Part shown: piece after piece, positions 1-11,300 of the stretch
Layout: each line of letters opens with the position of its first letter
Position numbering within the stretch: the stretch's first letter is position 1
Assembly: GCA_028339355.1 (NCBI GenBank)
Contig: JAOLBX010000013.1
Coordinates: forward strand, 1-42,433
From: Bacteroidia bacterium
GTDB taxonomy: Bacteria; Bacteroidota; Bacteroidia; NS11-12g; UBA9320
DNA length: 42,433 nucleotides
Direction: 5' to 3'
Notes under the pieces: model-generated
What the model saw: only the letters and a program-made list of their open reading frames with translations
Told to the model about the DNA's origin: nothing
Database searches by the model: none
Position numbers and translations under genes: made by a program

Positions 1-1283
1 TTCTTGTAGGCCCTCCAGGAACCGGTAAGACATTGCTCGCCAAAGCAGTAGCAGGAGAAGCAGATGTGCCATTTTTCTCTTTATCAGGCTCAGACTTTGT
101 TGAGATGTTTGTAGGAGTAGGAGCGAGTAGAGTTCGTGATTTGTTCAAGCAAGCCAAAGAAAAAGCACCGTGTATCATTTTTATAGATGAGATAGATGCA
201 ATAGGTAGAGCACGTGGTAAAAACGCAATGCAAGGTGGAAACGATGAGCGTGAAAACACCCTCAATCAATTGCTAACAGAAATGGATGGTTTCGGTACGG
301 ATACAGGTGTTATTATGCTGGCTGCTACCAATAGAGTGGATATATTGGACTCTGCATTATTACGGGCAGGAAGGTTTGATAGACAGATATATGCTGACAT
401 GCCAGATCTGAATGAACGTAAACAGATTTTTGATGTACATCTTAAACCTATCAAGGTGGGAAAAGACTTAGATGTAGATTTCTTAGCAAGACAGACACCT
501 GGATTCAGTGGTGCAGATATAGCAAATATGTGTAATGAGGCAGCTCTGATAGCTGCTAGACACAACAAGAATCAAGTAGAGAAACAAGATTTCTTAGATG
601 CTGTAGATAGAATTGTAGGTGGACTAGAAAAGAAGAATAAGATAATAACTCCGGATGAAAAGCGTGCCGTAGCAGTACACGAAGCAGGACATGCTACGAT
701 AAGCTGGCTATGTGAGTATGCACATCCACTCGTAAAAGTGACCATAGTGCCTAGGGGTAGAAGTCTAGGGGCGGCTTGGTATTTACCAGACGAAAGACAA
801 ATCACACGTACAGAGCAAATGCTTGATGAAATGTGTGCTACATTGGGAGGTAGAGCAGCAGAAAAGGTAGTGTTTGATAAAATATCTACCGGTGCTCTTA
901 GTGACTTAGAGAAAGTTACTAAACAGGCAATGGCTATGGTGTCTATTTATGGTCTAAATGACAAAATAGGGAATATCTCATATTACAATATGGATAATAG
1001 CTTCAACAAGCCTTTTAGTGAGTCACAAGCGGCACTCATAGACAGTGAGATAAAGAAACTGACTGACGAGCAATATCACCGAGCTATAAAAATATTAGAA
1101 GAGAATAAAGACAAGCTTCTTACTCTTGCAGATCAGCTTCTTGAAAAAGAAGTAATATTCAAAGAAGATTTGGAGAAAATATTTGGTAAAAGTGCAAGTG
1201 ATCTAGCTTCTGCTGAAAAGATAGTAGAAACTCCATCGGCATCTGAAACGGATGCACCCGTAGAAGAAGTAGAAAAAGCATAA
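1..1283 (+). CDS. ftsH: ATP-dependent zinc metalloprotease FtsH (5' truncated by window edge)
   Basis: Membrane-anchored AAA+ protease that extracts and degrades membrane and short-lived cytosolic proteins. The reading frame is open to the left edge, so the N-terminal membrane segments lie outside. In order I see the Walker A motif GPPGTGKT at about nt 9-32, Walker [13 protein letters not shown], the second region of homology [20 protein letters not shown], and the zinc site HEAGH in [12 protein letters not shown]. The acidic third zinc ligand is probably in [12 protein letters not shown]. The C-terminal tail is rich in Glu, Ser and Ala. The gene ends with TAA and is followed at once by a strong terminator that it shares with the convergent nadD operon. 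Identity is certain; only the 5' end is missing. Confidence 0.97.
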   Translation, partial: LVGPPGTGKTLLAKAVAGEADVPFFSLSGSDFVEMFVGVGASRVRDLFKQAKEKAPCIIFIDEIDAIGRARGKNAMQGGNDERENTLNQLLTEMDGFGTDTGVIMLAATNRVDILDSALLRAGRFDRQIYADMPDLNERKQIFDVHLKPIKVGKDLDVDFLARQTPGFSGADIANMCNEAALIAARHNKNQVEKQDFLDAVDRIVGGLEKKNKIITPDEKRAVAVHEAGHATISWLCEYAHPLVKVTIVPRGRSLGAAWYLPDERQITRTEQMLDEMCATLGGRAAEKVVFDKISTGALSDLEKVTKQAMAMVSIYGLNDKIGNISYYNMDNSFNKPFSESQAALIDSEIKKLTDEQYHRAIKILEENKDKLLTLADQLLEKEVIFKEDLEKIFGKSASDLASAEKIVETPSASETDAPVEEVEKA

Positions 1284-1303
1284 GCCAAAAAGGTGAATAT
1301 AGA

Positions 1304-1344
1304 GTATAAAAAAAAGGGGAGCTTCAGCTCCCCTTTTTTTATAC
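1304..1344. terminator. bidirectional intrinsic terminator between ftsH and nadD
   Basis: A near-perfect palindrome: GTAT, eight A, stem GGGGAGC, loop TTCA, stem GCTCCCC, seven T, ATAC. The A-run and T-run on either side let it work on both strands. It sits between the convergent stops of ftsH (+) and nadD (-). Confidence 0.9.
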
Positions 1345-1364
1345 TTCTTTTTTTAATGAGGGTC

Positions 1365-1931
1365 TTACTTTATCTTAGTATTCATATACTTGGCTACCTC
1401 GTCTGGTACCAAGTACTGAACGCTTCTTCCCATTCTGACTAAACCTCTTACATAACTAGCAGAAATGTTTAGCATAGGACCTTTCATTACACGTACTTTT
1501 TGGTTTTTAGCAAATTCGCCTCCTGGTGATCCATCTCTATGGTAAGCCAAAATTTCATATTCCATCAATATCTCCTCGTGATCCTTCCACTTTTCTAAGT
1601 GAGCAAGGTTGTCTGTACCCATTATTAGTAGAAATTCTATTTTTGGATGAAGATCCTTCAGTTTCTTTAGCGTATATGCCGAATAAGATGGCACAGGCAT
1701 ATCAAACTCTACGTCACTTACCTTAAACTTGGCATTACCTTTTATGGCTAACTTTACCATATTAAGTCTATGACCAGCATCCATTATATCTTTTCCTTTT
1801 TTCAAAGGATTTTGCGGAGATACTACATACCAAACTTCATCTAGCTTGGCTTGATCGAGCATGTATTGACCTATAATTAAGTGTCCGTGATGTATGGGGT
1901 TAAACGACCCGAAAAATAATCCTACCTTCAT
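1365..1931 (-). CDS. nadD: nicotinate-nucleotide adenylyltransferase NadD
   Basis: Transfers AMP from ATP to nicotinate mononucleotide, the penultimate step of NAD synthesis in the cytosol. The N-terminus has the nucleotidyltransferase signature GSFNPIHHGH at residues 8-17. The C-terminal ISASYVR segment corresponds to the family's ISSTxxR motif. Length 188 aa is normal. Its ATG lies one base past the gmk stop, so it is probably translated from the yicC-gmk-nadD message. The order yicC-gmk-nadD is common in Bacteroidota. It ends at the terminator shared with ftsH. Confidence 0.95.
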   Translation of the reverse strand: MKVGLFFGSFNPIHHGHLIIGQYMLDQAKLDEVWYVVSPQNPLKKGKDIMDAGHRLNMVKLAIKGNAKFKVSDVEFDMPVPSYSAYTLKKLKDLHPKIEFLLIMGTDNLAHLEKWKDHEEILMEYEILAYHRDGSPGGEFAKNQKVRVMKGPMLNISASYVRGLVRMGRSVQYLVPDEVAKYMNTKIK

Positions 1932-1932
1932 T

Positions 1933-2550
1933 CTAATCTTCTGATTTTAAAAAACTTGCCACTGTGTTTTCGGCAATTACAAAGGTATCTTTTAACACAT
2001 CGTTAACAATAACTTTATCAAATTGCTGTTCAAAATTTAGTTCACTTTTTGCCTTTTCTATTCTCTCCTGCAACTGATGTTCTACCTCCGTTTCACGTTT
2101 TCGGAGTCTGTCCATCAGTATTTCTACACTAGGAGGTCTTAGAAACACCGCTAAAGCCTGTTCTCCATAAAACTTTTTAATGTTCAGTCCTCCTACCACA
2201 TCTACATCAAATATGACTGTCTTGCCCTCAGCCCAGAGTCTATCTACTTCAGACTTTAGGGTGCCATAAAACAATCCTTTGTATACCTCTTCATATTCCA
2301 AAAACTCTTCGTTCTTGATTGCTTTCAAAAACTCGTTTTCGCTATAAAAATAGTAGTCGTGACCATCTACTTCATTTGGTCTTTTGGAGCGAGTAGTCAC
2401 GCTTATAGAAAATGCCAATTCTGGCATAGTATTTAAAAGATGTCTTACTACGGTAGTTTTTCCGCTTCCTGATGGAGCTGAAAATATGATGAGTTTATTG
2501 TTTGGAGTATTCACGTATTCTTGTGTTGCTTCTCGTTGTGCTTGTAACAT
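1933..2550 (-). CDS. gmk: guanylate kinase
   Basis: Phosphorylates GMP to GDP with ATP. The P-loop SAPSGSGKTT is at about residues 24-33, followed by the GMP-binding segment SVTTRSKRPNEVDGHDYYF. Length is 205 aa, and it has a slightly longer N-terminal lead (about 18 residues before the first beta strand) than the minimal family form. The ATG is four bases after the yicC stop, and its TAG stop is one base from the nadD start, so the three genes form a tight operon. The TAG stop matters elsewhere in this window: it shows that TAG is an ordinary stop here. Confidence 0.96.
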   Translation of the reverse strand: MLQAQREATQEYVNTPNNKLIIFSAPSGSGKTTVVRHLLNTMPELAFSISVTTRSKRPNEVDGHDYYFYSENEFLKAIKNEEFLEYEEVYKGLFYGTLKSEVDRLWAEGKTVIFDVDVVGGLNIKKFYGEQALAVFLRPPSVEILMDRLRKRETEVEHQLQERIEKAKSELNFEQQFDKVIVNDVLKDTFVIAENTVASFLKSED

Positions 2551-2554
2551 TATT

Positions 2555-3427
2555 CTATAGCAAATTCAATGCCTGCTCTTTGATTTTTTCCAACTCTTCT
2601 TTCATTGCCACCACTTCTTTTTGTATTCCGGCGTGGTTTGCCTTACTCCCGAGTGTATTTATCTCACGTCCCATCTCTTGAGCTATAAAATTAAGTGATT
2701 TACCTTTTGGGTTCTTAGTCAGTGCTTCGCTAAAATGATCGCAATGTGCTTTGAGTCTATTTTTTTCTTCGTTGATATCGTATTTTTCTAGATAGTAGAT
2801 TAGCTCTTGCTCGTATCTGTTTTTGTCAAAAGACTCATCATCTACAAGCTGCTTTAGATTTTTTTGGAGTCTTTCTTTGGTACTCTCAGTTCTAGCAGGT
2901 TCTAGTACTTCTATCTTTGGTATGCCTGCGGCTATGTTATCTGTATATCCTTGTAGCAGGTCTTTGAGCCCATTACCTTCTTTCTTTCTGAATGCGTCAA
3001 ACTCAGAGTACGCCAAGTCACCTACTTCTTTTACAAGGGCATATAAGTCATCATCCAAAGTCTCGTCATCCTGGTAGATTACGTCTTGCATTGTCGTTGT
3101 GATGCGAAATATATCATTTTGTGGAGCATCTAGTTTTTCGCTAAGTGCTTTTAGTTTTTGATAGTATTGTGTAGCCAGTGCATCATTTATTTGAATGTCA
3201 TTTTCATTGACCTTATGCTTCACCACATTGATGCTAAGTGTAGCACTACCACGTTCTATCTTTTTGCCAAAAGTGTTTCGTATTTCTATCTCTTTAGGCA
3301 TCAGAAAACGAGGAACACGCAGATTTAGGTCCAAATATTTACCATTGAGACTACGTAGTTCCACTTTTACGCTATAGTTTTCGGTATGTTTTTCGGCCAT
3401 ACCATAGCCAGTCATAGATCGTATCAT
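2555..3427 (-). CDS. yicC: YicC family protein (putative endoribonuclease)
   Basis: Full-length YicC family protein (290 aa) with the characteristic start MIRSMTGYG, a DUF1732-type C-terminal segment with QEMGREINTLGSKAN, and a helical tail. E. coli YicC has been described as an endoribonuclease acting on RNA; the activity here is inferred from family. It is the first gene of the yicC-gmk-nadD unit. A perfect -7 motif (TATATTTG on the minus strand, plus positions 3439-3446) lies 11 bases before the ATG, which predicts a leader of only a few bases. Confidence 0.92.
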   Translation of the reverse strand: MIRSMTGYGMAEKHTENYSVKVELRSLNGKYLDLNLRVPRFLMPKEIEIRNTFGKKIERGSATLSINVVKHKVNENDIQINDALATQYYQKLKALSEKLDAPQNDIFRITTTMQDVIYQDDETLDDDLYALVKEVGDLAYSEFDAFRKKEGNGLKDLLQGYTDNIAAGIPKIEVLEPARTESTKERLQKNLKQLVDDESFDKNRYEQELIYYLEKYDINEEKNRLKAHCDHFSEALTKNPKGKSLNFIAQEMGREINTLGSKANHAGIQKEVVAMKEELEKIKEQALNLL

Positions 3428-3438
3428 TTACAGAAGAG

Positions 3439-3446
3439 CAAATATA
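3439..3446 (-). promoter_or_regulatory. -7 promoter element of yicC-gmk-nadD
   Basis: TATATTTG on the minus strand matches the Bacteroidota -7 consensus TAnnTTTG at all fixed positions. No convincing -33 TTTG was found. Only 11 bases separate it from the yicC ATG, so the message would have a very short leader. The rest of 3447-3664 shows no gene. Confidence 0.55.
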
Positions 3447-3664
3447 ATAGCGTATTTTGTAGGAACACCCCAGGTGTCTAGTTGAATTCCCTATATCTTA
3501 ATATTAAACTTAGGTGTTATCAGAAATCTAGTGAATATTCTTGTTAGTATCTACTTAAGACTAATCAATTCTATTGAGAGGATTGAAATTGAAGATGAAA
3601 AGATGATTACAGAAAAAGCGACAGCATAGCAGATGATAATCGAGTTTTAAGGAAGATTTCCATA

Positions 3665-4546
3665 TCACCCCCTATTCACCAGCCATAGCCCCAAGACTAT
3701 TAGTAGACCATACAGAGCCTTTTCCATAGTAAGAAAATCCATCCCAAGTGCAATGGCTATGACAGTAGCCAACAGAGGCTGCAAGTAGATGTAACTTCCT
3801 GCAGTGGTACTACTACTGTTTTGCACAGCCCAAGTGTTTAGTAAATAGGCGAGTATAGTCACGCACACCACGACAAAGGTCATCGCAAAAATCACCTTGG
3901 CAGGCAGTGAGCTCCATTCTACAGCGACAAAATCTCTGTACCCCACAGGAAGTACAAACAAGAGACCAATCATAAATATAAATGCAGTAACGGTGAGAGC
4001 ACTGTATTTATTTAATAATCTAGCTACGTAGTATAGGTAGAAGGCAAAACTTGCAGCATTGAGCACTATGAGTAAATCACCTAGAGCACCAGAACTACTT
4101 ATGGAGAAACCTCCTACGTTGACCAATAAGGCTGCTCCACATAAAGCCAAAATCACACCGAGATAGATTTGGGGCTTTATTTTTTTCTTATACCCTATTG
4201 CCGCGTATATCACCACGAGCACCGGAGCTAGAAGCATAAGCACCGACGCATTGATTACAGAGGTCATACTTAGCCCTTTGAAAAAGGCAAGCATATTAAG
4301 CGAAATCCCAAAAAATGCACAGATAGCAAGGTCTAGGTAGTCTCTTTTTGATGTAATTTTCTCTCTTTTGAACAGGAAATAATACAAGCCGAAGAACAAT
4401 GCTCCGCAGCCAACCCTTAGCAAGATAAAGCCATACGGACTTATGTACTCTGGCATGGCCCACTTAGCCAATGAATAGTTGGTTGCATAAGATAATGCTA
4501 CCGTAAGTAGGGCGAAGTGTACAAGGATATTTTTGTTGACTTGCAA
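3665..4546 (-). CDS. EamA/DMT superfamily permease
   Basis: Inner-membrane drug/metabolite transporter family protein, 293 aa, with about ten hydrophobic segments in two EamA-like halves. The second half has the family-like region SSSTTAGSYIYLQPLLATV. The substrate cannot be predicted. The start is a TTG at 4544-4546: an in-frame TAA lies 18 bases upstream and the next ATG is 30 codons inside, past the first membrane segment, so TTG is the best start. It is transcribed divergently from ruvA and ends with TGA. Confidence 0.85.
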   Translation of the reverse strand: MQVNKNILVHFALLTVALSYATNYSLAKWAMPEYISPYGFILLRVGCGALFFGLYYFLFKREKITSKRDYLDLAICAFFGISLNMLAFFKGLSMTSVINASVLMLLAPVLVVIYAAIGYKKKIKPQIYLGVILALCGAALLVNVGGFSISSSGALGDLLIVLNAASFAFYLYYVARLLNKYSALTVTAFIFMIGLLFVLPVGYRDFVAVEWSSLPAKVIFAMTFVVVCVTILAYLLNTWAVQNSSSTTAGSYIYLQPLLATVIAIALGMDFLTMEKALYGLLIVLGLWLVNRG

Positions 4547-4673
4547 GGCTGCAAAAAACGTTTATTTATACAAATAGGCTATGCATTGAGAAAGAAGCGT
4601 TTATTTTTTAAGATATGGCTTTATGCACACACATAATTTTTAAGAACGACAAAGGATGATTAACCTTGCATAC

Positions 4674-5258
4674 ATGTATGATTTCATATCGGGCAAAGTG
4701 GATAGGATCACGCCCACAGAGGTAGTTGTAGACTGTGGAGGGGTAGGGTATTTACTTCATATTTCGTTAAACACATTTGAGGTATTCAAAGATAAAAAAG
4801 ACGTAAAAGTATACGCTCACCTCATTGTAAGAGAAGATAGTCATACTTTGTATGGGTTCGCTACTACCAATGAGCGTCAGATGTATGTCAAATTAGTAGG
4901 AGTAAATGGCGTAGGACCAAGCACTGCACGTATGATATTGAGCAGTATGAGTGTGGATGACGTGGTAAGTGCTATCACCAATAGTAACATAGCAATGCTA
5001 AAGAGTATAAAAGGAATCGGTCCTAAAGCTGCACAAAGATTGGTGGTAGAATTACAAGATAAGCTAGGAGGCATAGGGTCTGACGAAGCCTATAGCTTGA
5101 GCGGAGGAAGTACACAAATAGAAGAGGCCACTGAGGCATTACTTGCTTTGGGTTTTGCGAAGCCAGCCGTTGGTAAAATATTAATGAGAATAACAAAAGA
5201 TGCAGGCAATAATCCTACTACCGAAGAGTTAATAAAGAAATCGTTACAATTATTGTAA
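4674..5258 (+). CDS. ruvA: Holliday junction branch-migration protein RuvA
   Basis: Binds four-way junctions and loads the RuvB helicase in recombinational repair. The N-terminal OB fold begins MYDFISGKVDRI. Two helix-hairpin-helix motifs follow, GVNGVGPSTARMIL and IKGIGPKAAQRL, then the small C-terminal domain that contacts RuvB. An ATG six codons upstream (4656) is in frame, but family members start at the MY-hydrophobic segment, so I chose 4674 (194 aa). It is followed by sprA in the same direction with an 88-base gap, a gene order known in other Bacteroidota. Confidence 0.95.
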   Translation: MYDFISGKVDRITPTEVVVDCGGVGYLLHISLNTFEVFKDKKDVKVYAHLIVREDSHTLYGFATTNERQMYVKLVGVNGVGPSTARMILSSMSVDDVVSAITNSNIAMLKSIKGIGPKAAQRLVVELQDKLGGIGSDEAYSLSGGSTQIEEATEALLALGFAKPAVGKILMRITKDAGNNPTTEELIKKSLQLL

Positions 5259-5346
5259 TTTTGAAAGCTAAACTCGATACAGCCTATACGCAAACTATAC
5301 ATAAGAACACTAGTTTTATAAACTTTTGACAGCAACAATTTTGAAA

Positions 5347-8300
5347 ATGAATGCAAAAAGAGCTTTGGGAGCTTTTTTAATAATGGTGGTTTGCAGTTTT
5401 TTGAGCAGTTCTACGTATGCTCAAAAAGACAGTTCCTCAAAGCGAGGGCTTATCGATCTCGAAGATCCACCTAACATTAAAACGGAATATAAGTATGATC
5501 CTAGTACAGGGAATTACTTGGAGATTATCAAAATAGGCGATCAGCCTATAGGTAGCCCACGTGTGCTTACACTTGCGGAGTACATGCGTTCCAAAGAAAA
5601 ACGAGACAGAGAAGTATACTATCGTAAAAAAAGCAATGCAGACAACTATGTAAAAGGTGGAGGAATTATTCCTAATATTGCTCTTACACCTGAGATTTTT
5701 GATAAAGTATTTGGCGGCGGGCTTATTGATATACGACCCACAGGAAGTGCCGAGGTGACTTTTGGAGGGAATTTTAATAAAGTAGAAAACCCGTCTTTCC
5801 CTGTGCGTCAGCAAAAAAATGGACAGTTTGACTTTGGGATGAAAATGCAGCTTAACGTTACCGGTCAAATAGGAGACAGACTTAAGCTAAATTGGAATTA
5901 TGATACTGAAGCTACGTTTGAGTTTGAAAACCAAATGAAGCTAAACTGGGGTGGGGGAGAAGACGACATTCTCAAAAACATAGAATTAGGAAATGTAAGT
6001 TTACCTCTAAACGGGAGTTTGATCCAAGGAGGAAGAAATCTTTTTGGAGTGAAAACCCAATTGCAATTTGGTAAGCTAAAAGTAGCGGTAATAGCAACGC
6101 AAGATAAAGGTGAAACTAAAGAGACAGAGGTTACGGGTGGGGCTCAAGTTACCAACTATGACATTCAAGGACATAATTATGATGTTAATCGTCACTATTT
6201 CTTGTCACAATACTTTGCAAACAACTATGACAATGCACTCTCTAGATTACCAATAATTATCTCTAATATCCAGATAAGTTATGTTGAGGTATGGGTAACC
6301 AATAGAAACAATGCAGTAGGTAATTCTAGAAATGTAATGGGTTACTTAGACCTTGGAGAAATAGAAGGAGATACTTACAGGGACTTTTTACTTGGGGCAG
6401 GAGGAGCTTTCCCTGACAACACAGCGACCAATTTGTACAACGATATTGTTCGCCCAGTTTCAGAATTTTGTAGTCCTACCGATCCCAGAATTGAGTTGGG
6501 TGCAGACTACGAATGTCTAAGTAATGCGAGGAAATTAAATCAAAACGAGTTTGTATTTCACCCTACTCTTGGATATCTCTCACTAAATCAGTCTCTGAAC
6601 AATGATGAGGTGCTCATGGTAGCATATGAATACACTGCCAATGGAGCTAAGTTTCAGGTAGGTGAGCTTACCATAGACAATGCACAAACTACTGGTAATA
6701 GCAGTCATTTGAATTTAAAACTATTAAAGCACAGTACCATCAAAACAAATCTCCCATCTTGGAATTTGATGATGAAAAATATTTATTCGCTAAACACGTA
6801 TAATCTTCAAAAAGAAGATTTTACAATGAATGTGGTGTATGCTGATGACCCATCAGGTGCAGACTTGAATTATCTGCCAGTAGAAGCCAACGAGCCAGCT
6901 ATCAGAGAAAAGCAACTAATTACAGTCCTGAATCTTGATAAGATAAATAAACAGCAAGAGGCTAAACCTGATGGAGTTTTTGATCTCATAGAAGGCGTTA
7001 CGATAAACTCGGCAAAAGGAAGAATAATATTTCCTGTGCGAGAACCTTTTGGAGAATTCATTCGAAGCAAATTTAGTGATTCTAAGAACGCAGATTATTA
7101 TGCCTACGATTCGCTATATAGAACCACAAAGTGGAATGCTGAACAGGATTTAAAACACAACAAATACTTTTTAAGAGGAACATTTAAAGGTTCGTCATCG
7201 GACCAAATAAGGCTTCAATGCTATAACATATCACAAGGGTCCGTAAGAGTGACTGCCAATGGAAATGTGCTGGCTGAAGGGTCGGATTATACGGTAGATT
7301 ACTCCCTAGGTACAGTTCGTATTATTAACGAGGGGATACTCAACTCCGGAGCGTCTATTAAAGCTTCTTGCGAGAGTAATTCACTAATCAATATTCAGCA
7401 AAAATCACTCGTAGGTACACGATTGGATTATAAGTTTTCGGACAAATTACTGCTAGGGGGTACGTTTATGCATATGTCTGAGCAACCGCTCACCAATAAG
7501 GTGAACATTGGAGAGGAGCCATTAAGAAATTCTATCTGGGGATTAGATGGTTCATACAATACGGAGTCTAGGTTTTTGACACGTATGGTCGATAAAATAC
7601 CATTTGTAGAAACCAAAGAGAAGTCTACGATAAGCATAACAGGCGAGTTTGCACACCTTATACCGCATAAAGCAAAAACACAAGGAGATAAAGGAACATC
7701 TTATTTAGATGATTTTGAAGGTGCTGAAACTCCTTACGATTTGAAGTATGTGCGAAGCTGGAGAATGGCAAGTACACCACAAGGACAGCCAGATTTATTC
7801 CCAGAAACAGCTGACCCTACCACAGCAGATAGTAGTTATAACTCTAAAAGAGCAAATATAGCTTGGTACAATATTGACCCTGTTTTTCAAGGAAACGATA
7901 ATAGACTCACCCCTGCCAATATAGGCCCGGTAGAACAGTCAGACCACTGGGTACGTACTGTTGTTCAAAAAGAGATTTTTCCTGACCTGGAACTACAACA
8001 AGGTCAACCACAGCAGCTAGCTACATTAGATTTGAGTTTTTATCCTAAAGAGAGAGGTCAGTACAACTACAATACCGATGATATGCTTGTATCTGGTAAT
8101 ATGGATAAACCTAAAGAAAATTGGGGAGGTATTATGCGTCGTATAGAAACGAATGATTTTGAAGCCACAAATATTGACTACATAGAAGTATGGATGATGG
8201 ATCCTTTCACTTATTCCAAGTATGATGGCAGCAAGCACAGTAATGGAGAACTATATATTAATCTTGGAAGTGTCTCAGAAGACGTAATACCAGACAGAAA

Positions 8301-11300
8301 AAGATCAGCTGAGAATGGACTACCTGTCCCCGATGGTAACTATACTGTCGACACTGGAAAATATGCACTTACACCAAATGGTCAGATTATAAACAAAGCT
8401 TTTGATAATGCACCCGCTGCTCGTACCGCTCAAGATGTTGGTTTAGATGGTATGAGTGATGAGACTGAAAGAAGCTTGCTTGCGGACTATCTAAAAGCTA
8501 TAGAAACTAAATATGGCACTACTTCTGCCGCTTACACCAAAGCATTCGACGATCCAGCAGGAGATAATTACATATACCCTAGGGACCCCTTGTATGATAA
8601 TAGTAATGCTTTAGTCTTAGAAAGATACAAAAGATACAATGGTTTCGATGGAAATAGTACGTTAGATAAACTTGATGATGGAACACCAAAATCCGGATAT
8701 ACTATACCAGATGATGAAGATATCAATCAAGATTACACCGTAAATTTGAATGAAGAATACTTCCAATATAGAGTAGAGATATCTCCAAGTGGATTAAAAA
8801 TTGGAGAGAACTTTGTTACGGATTCTATACTCGCAGATGCCAATCAGATAGACCCGGGTGTTTTGCCAAACGAAGTAGTTTGGTATCAGTTAAAGATTCC
8901 AATAAGACAATACGAGAAAAAAGTAGGAGGAATACAAGATTTCAAGTCCATTCGTTTTATGAGAATGTTCCTCAAAGGATTTGAAGACAGTGTGGTGCTG
9001 CGTTTTGGAAATTTACAGCTAGTGCGAGCAGACTGGAGAAGGTATTTAAACACGCTTAAGTTTCCTCCAAGAGTGGGACCTCCTGCAGATCCAAATGACG
9101 ATGCAGAGCTAGTAGTGTCTACTGTGAATGTGAATGAGAATAGTAAGAGAAGCCCTATACCCTACAAAGTGCCTCCAGGATTTAGTAGAGAAGTGGATCC
9201 TACACAAGTAGGGAATGTTCAGCAAAACGAGCAGTCACTTTCTATTGCTGTATGCAACCTTCAAAAAGAAGATGCTAAAGGTGCCTATCGCTCATTGGAC
9301 TATGATATACGAAACTACAAAACGCTAAAGATGTTTGTTCACGCCGAGTCACCTACCGCTCAAAATGGTGATGTAGTAGCTATTTTTAGAATAGGTACAG
9401 ACTTAGAAAACAACTTTTATCAGTATGAGATTCCTCTCACTATATCTCCAGATGGCAATGCAGACCCACAGGCTATTTGGCCTACGGAAAATGAATTTAT
9501 TCTTAACCTAGAAGAGTTTTATAAGCTGAAGCTAAATAGACAGCTTAACAGTACTGGAAATCCAAATGGCTATTATGCTGAAACATTAGATAATGGACAT
9601 AAAATTAGCATAATTGGATTGCCAGATTTAAGTAATGTGCGTACCGTGTTATTAGGTGTAAAAAACTCTGAAACTAGTACAGTGAATGACTTATGTGCTG
9701 AGGTATGGTTCAATGAATTGAGGCTTGTAGATTTTGCCAATAAAGGTGGCTATGCTGCAAATGCACGCATGGTAGCGAAGCTCGCAGATTTTGCCAATAT
9801 TACAGTATCCGGGAATTATCAATCTATTGGTTTTGGGGCTATAGACAAAAAGTTGAATGAGCGAAACCTCAATGAGCAGATACAATACGACATAGCTTCC
9901 AACATAAATCTAGGCAAATTTTTCCCTCAAAAATCAGGAATATCCTTGCCAATGTTTATTGGATATAGTGAAAATATAATTAATCCTAAGTTTTATCCGC
10001 TAAACCCAGATATAGAACTTCGTACAGCAATAAATAATGCAGAGACACAAGCAGAAAAAGATGGAATACGAGAAGCCGCACAGGATTATACATCAAGGTA
10101 TAGTCTTAATTTCACTAATGTGAAAAAGAATCGTACGGCTTCATCTGGCAAGCAACATTTTTACGATATCGAAAATTGGAATTACTCATTTGCTTATCAA
10201 AGATTATTTCGAAGAAGTCAAGTCATAGAAATGAATGATGCTAAGACGTATAAGTCTAGTTTAGGATATAACTTCAGTGCGAAACCGAAATCATGGGAGC
10301 CATTCAAGAAAAAAATTAAATCCAAAAAACTGACATTATTGAAGGATTTTAATATCGGGTTAGTGCCTAGTAATCTTAACTTTAGAGTAGACGTAGATAG
10401 AAGATATGGGGAATTAAAGAATAGAGATAATGATAACTTCAAGTCAATTGTTCCTGTCTTATATGATAAGACTTTTAGTATAAACAGAATTTATGGATGG
10501 AAATGGAAATTGACGAAGAGTCTTACATTAGATTATGCAGCTACTGCTAATTCTTGGGTAGAAGAACCTTTTGGAGAACTGAATACTCAAGAGAAAAAGG
10601 ATTCGGTTTGGCAAAACTTTATGGACCTAGGTGAAATGAACAATTTCAATCAGAGAGTCAATGCAAATTATAGTTTGCCTATGAGAAAGATTAAACTCTT
10701 GAATTGGACAACTGTAACTACTAAATATAGTGCCAATTATGAATGGAGAAATGCACCGCCGGCTTCTTCTTCTTTGGGTAATACTATCCAAAACTCTAGA
10801 ACCTTAGGCGTAAACACTAGTTTAAATTTCATTTCGCTCTACAATAAAGTGCCTTTCTTAAAGAAGGTAAACCGACCGACTCCAAGAAGAAAAGTGGCTA
10901 AAAAGGACGAAGAAGACGAAGATGTAGTAAATGGAGGAGTGAAGAAAAAGAAAGAAGGTATGAGCGAGGGCACCAAAGGATTGTTTAAATTCTTGATGAT
11001 GGTGAAGCAAGCTCAAATGGGTATAACACTTACAGATGGTACTACGCTGCCAGGTTTTACCAAAGGCATAGATTACTTTGGCCAAAACTTCAAACATAGT
11101 ACGCCGGGACTACCATTTATCTTAGGTGCTCAAGATGAGAATTTTAGAAAAGACATAGCGGCTAATGGATTTTTGACACAAGATGAAAATCAAATCGCTA
11201 GATATATTAACCTAAGTGGTTTAGACATCAATGGTACTGCCACCGTGGAGCCTATCAAGGGTTTTAGAGTGAGTCTTAAGTTTAATAAAAGACAAAGTCT

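Noticed and set aside
5437-5868. A 143-residue minus-strand frame within sprA
   Set aside because: Shadow frame; Cys/Phe/Ile-rich composition typical of antisense of coding DNA, no family pattern.
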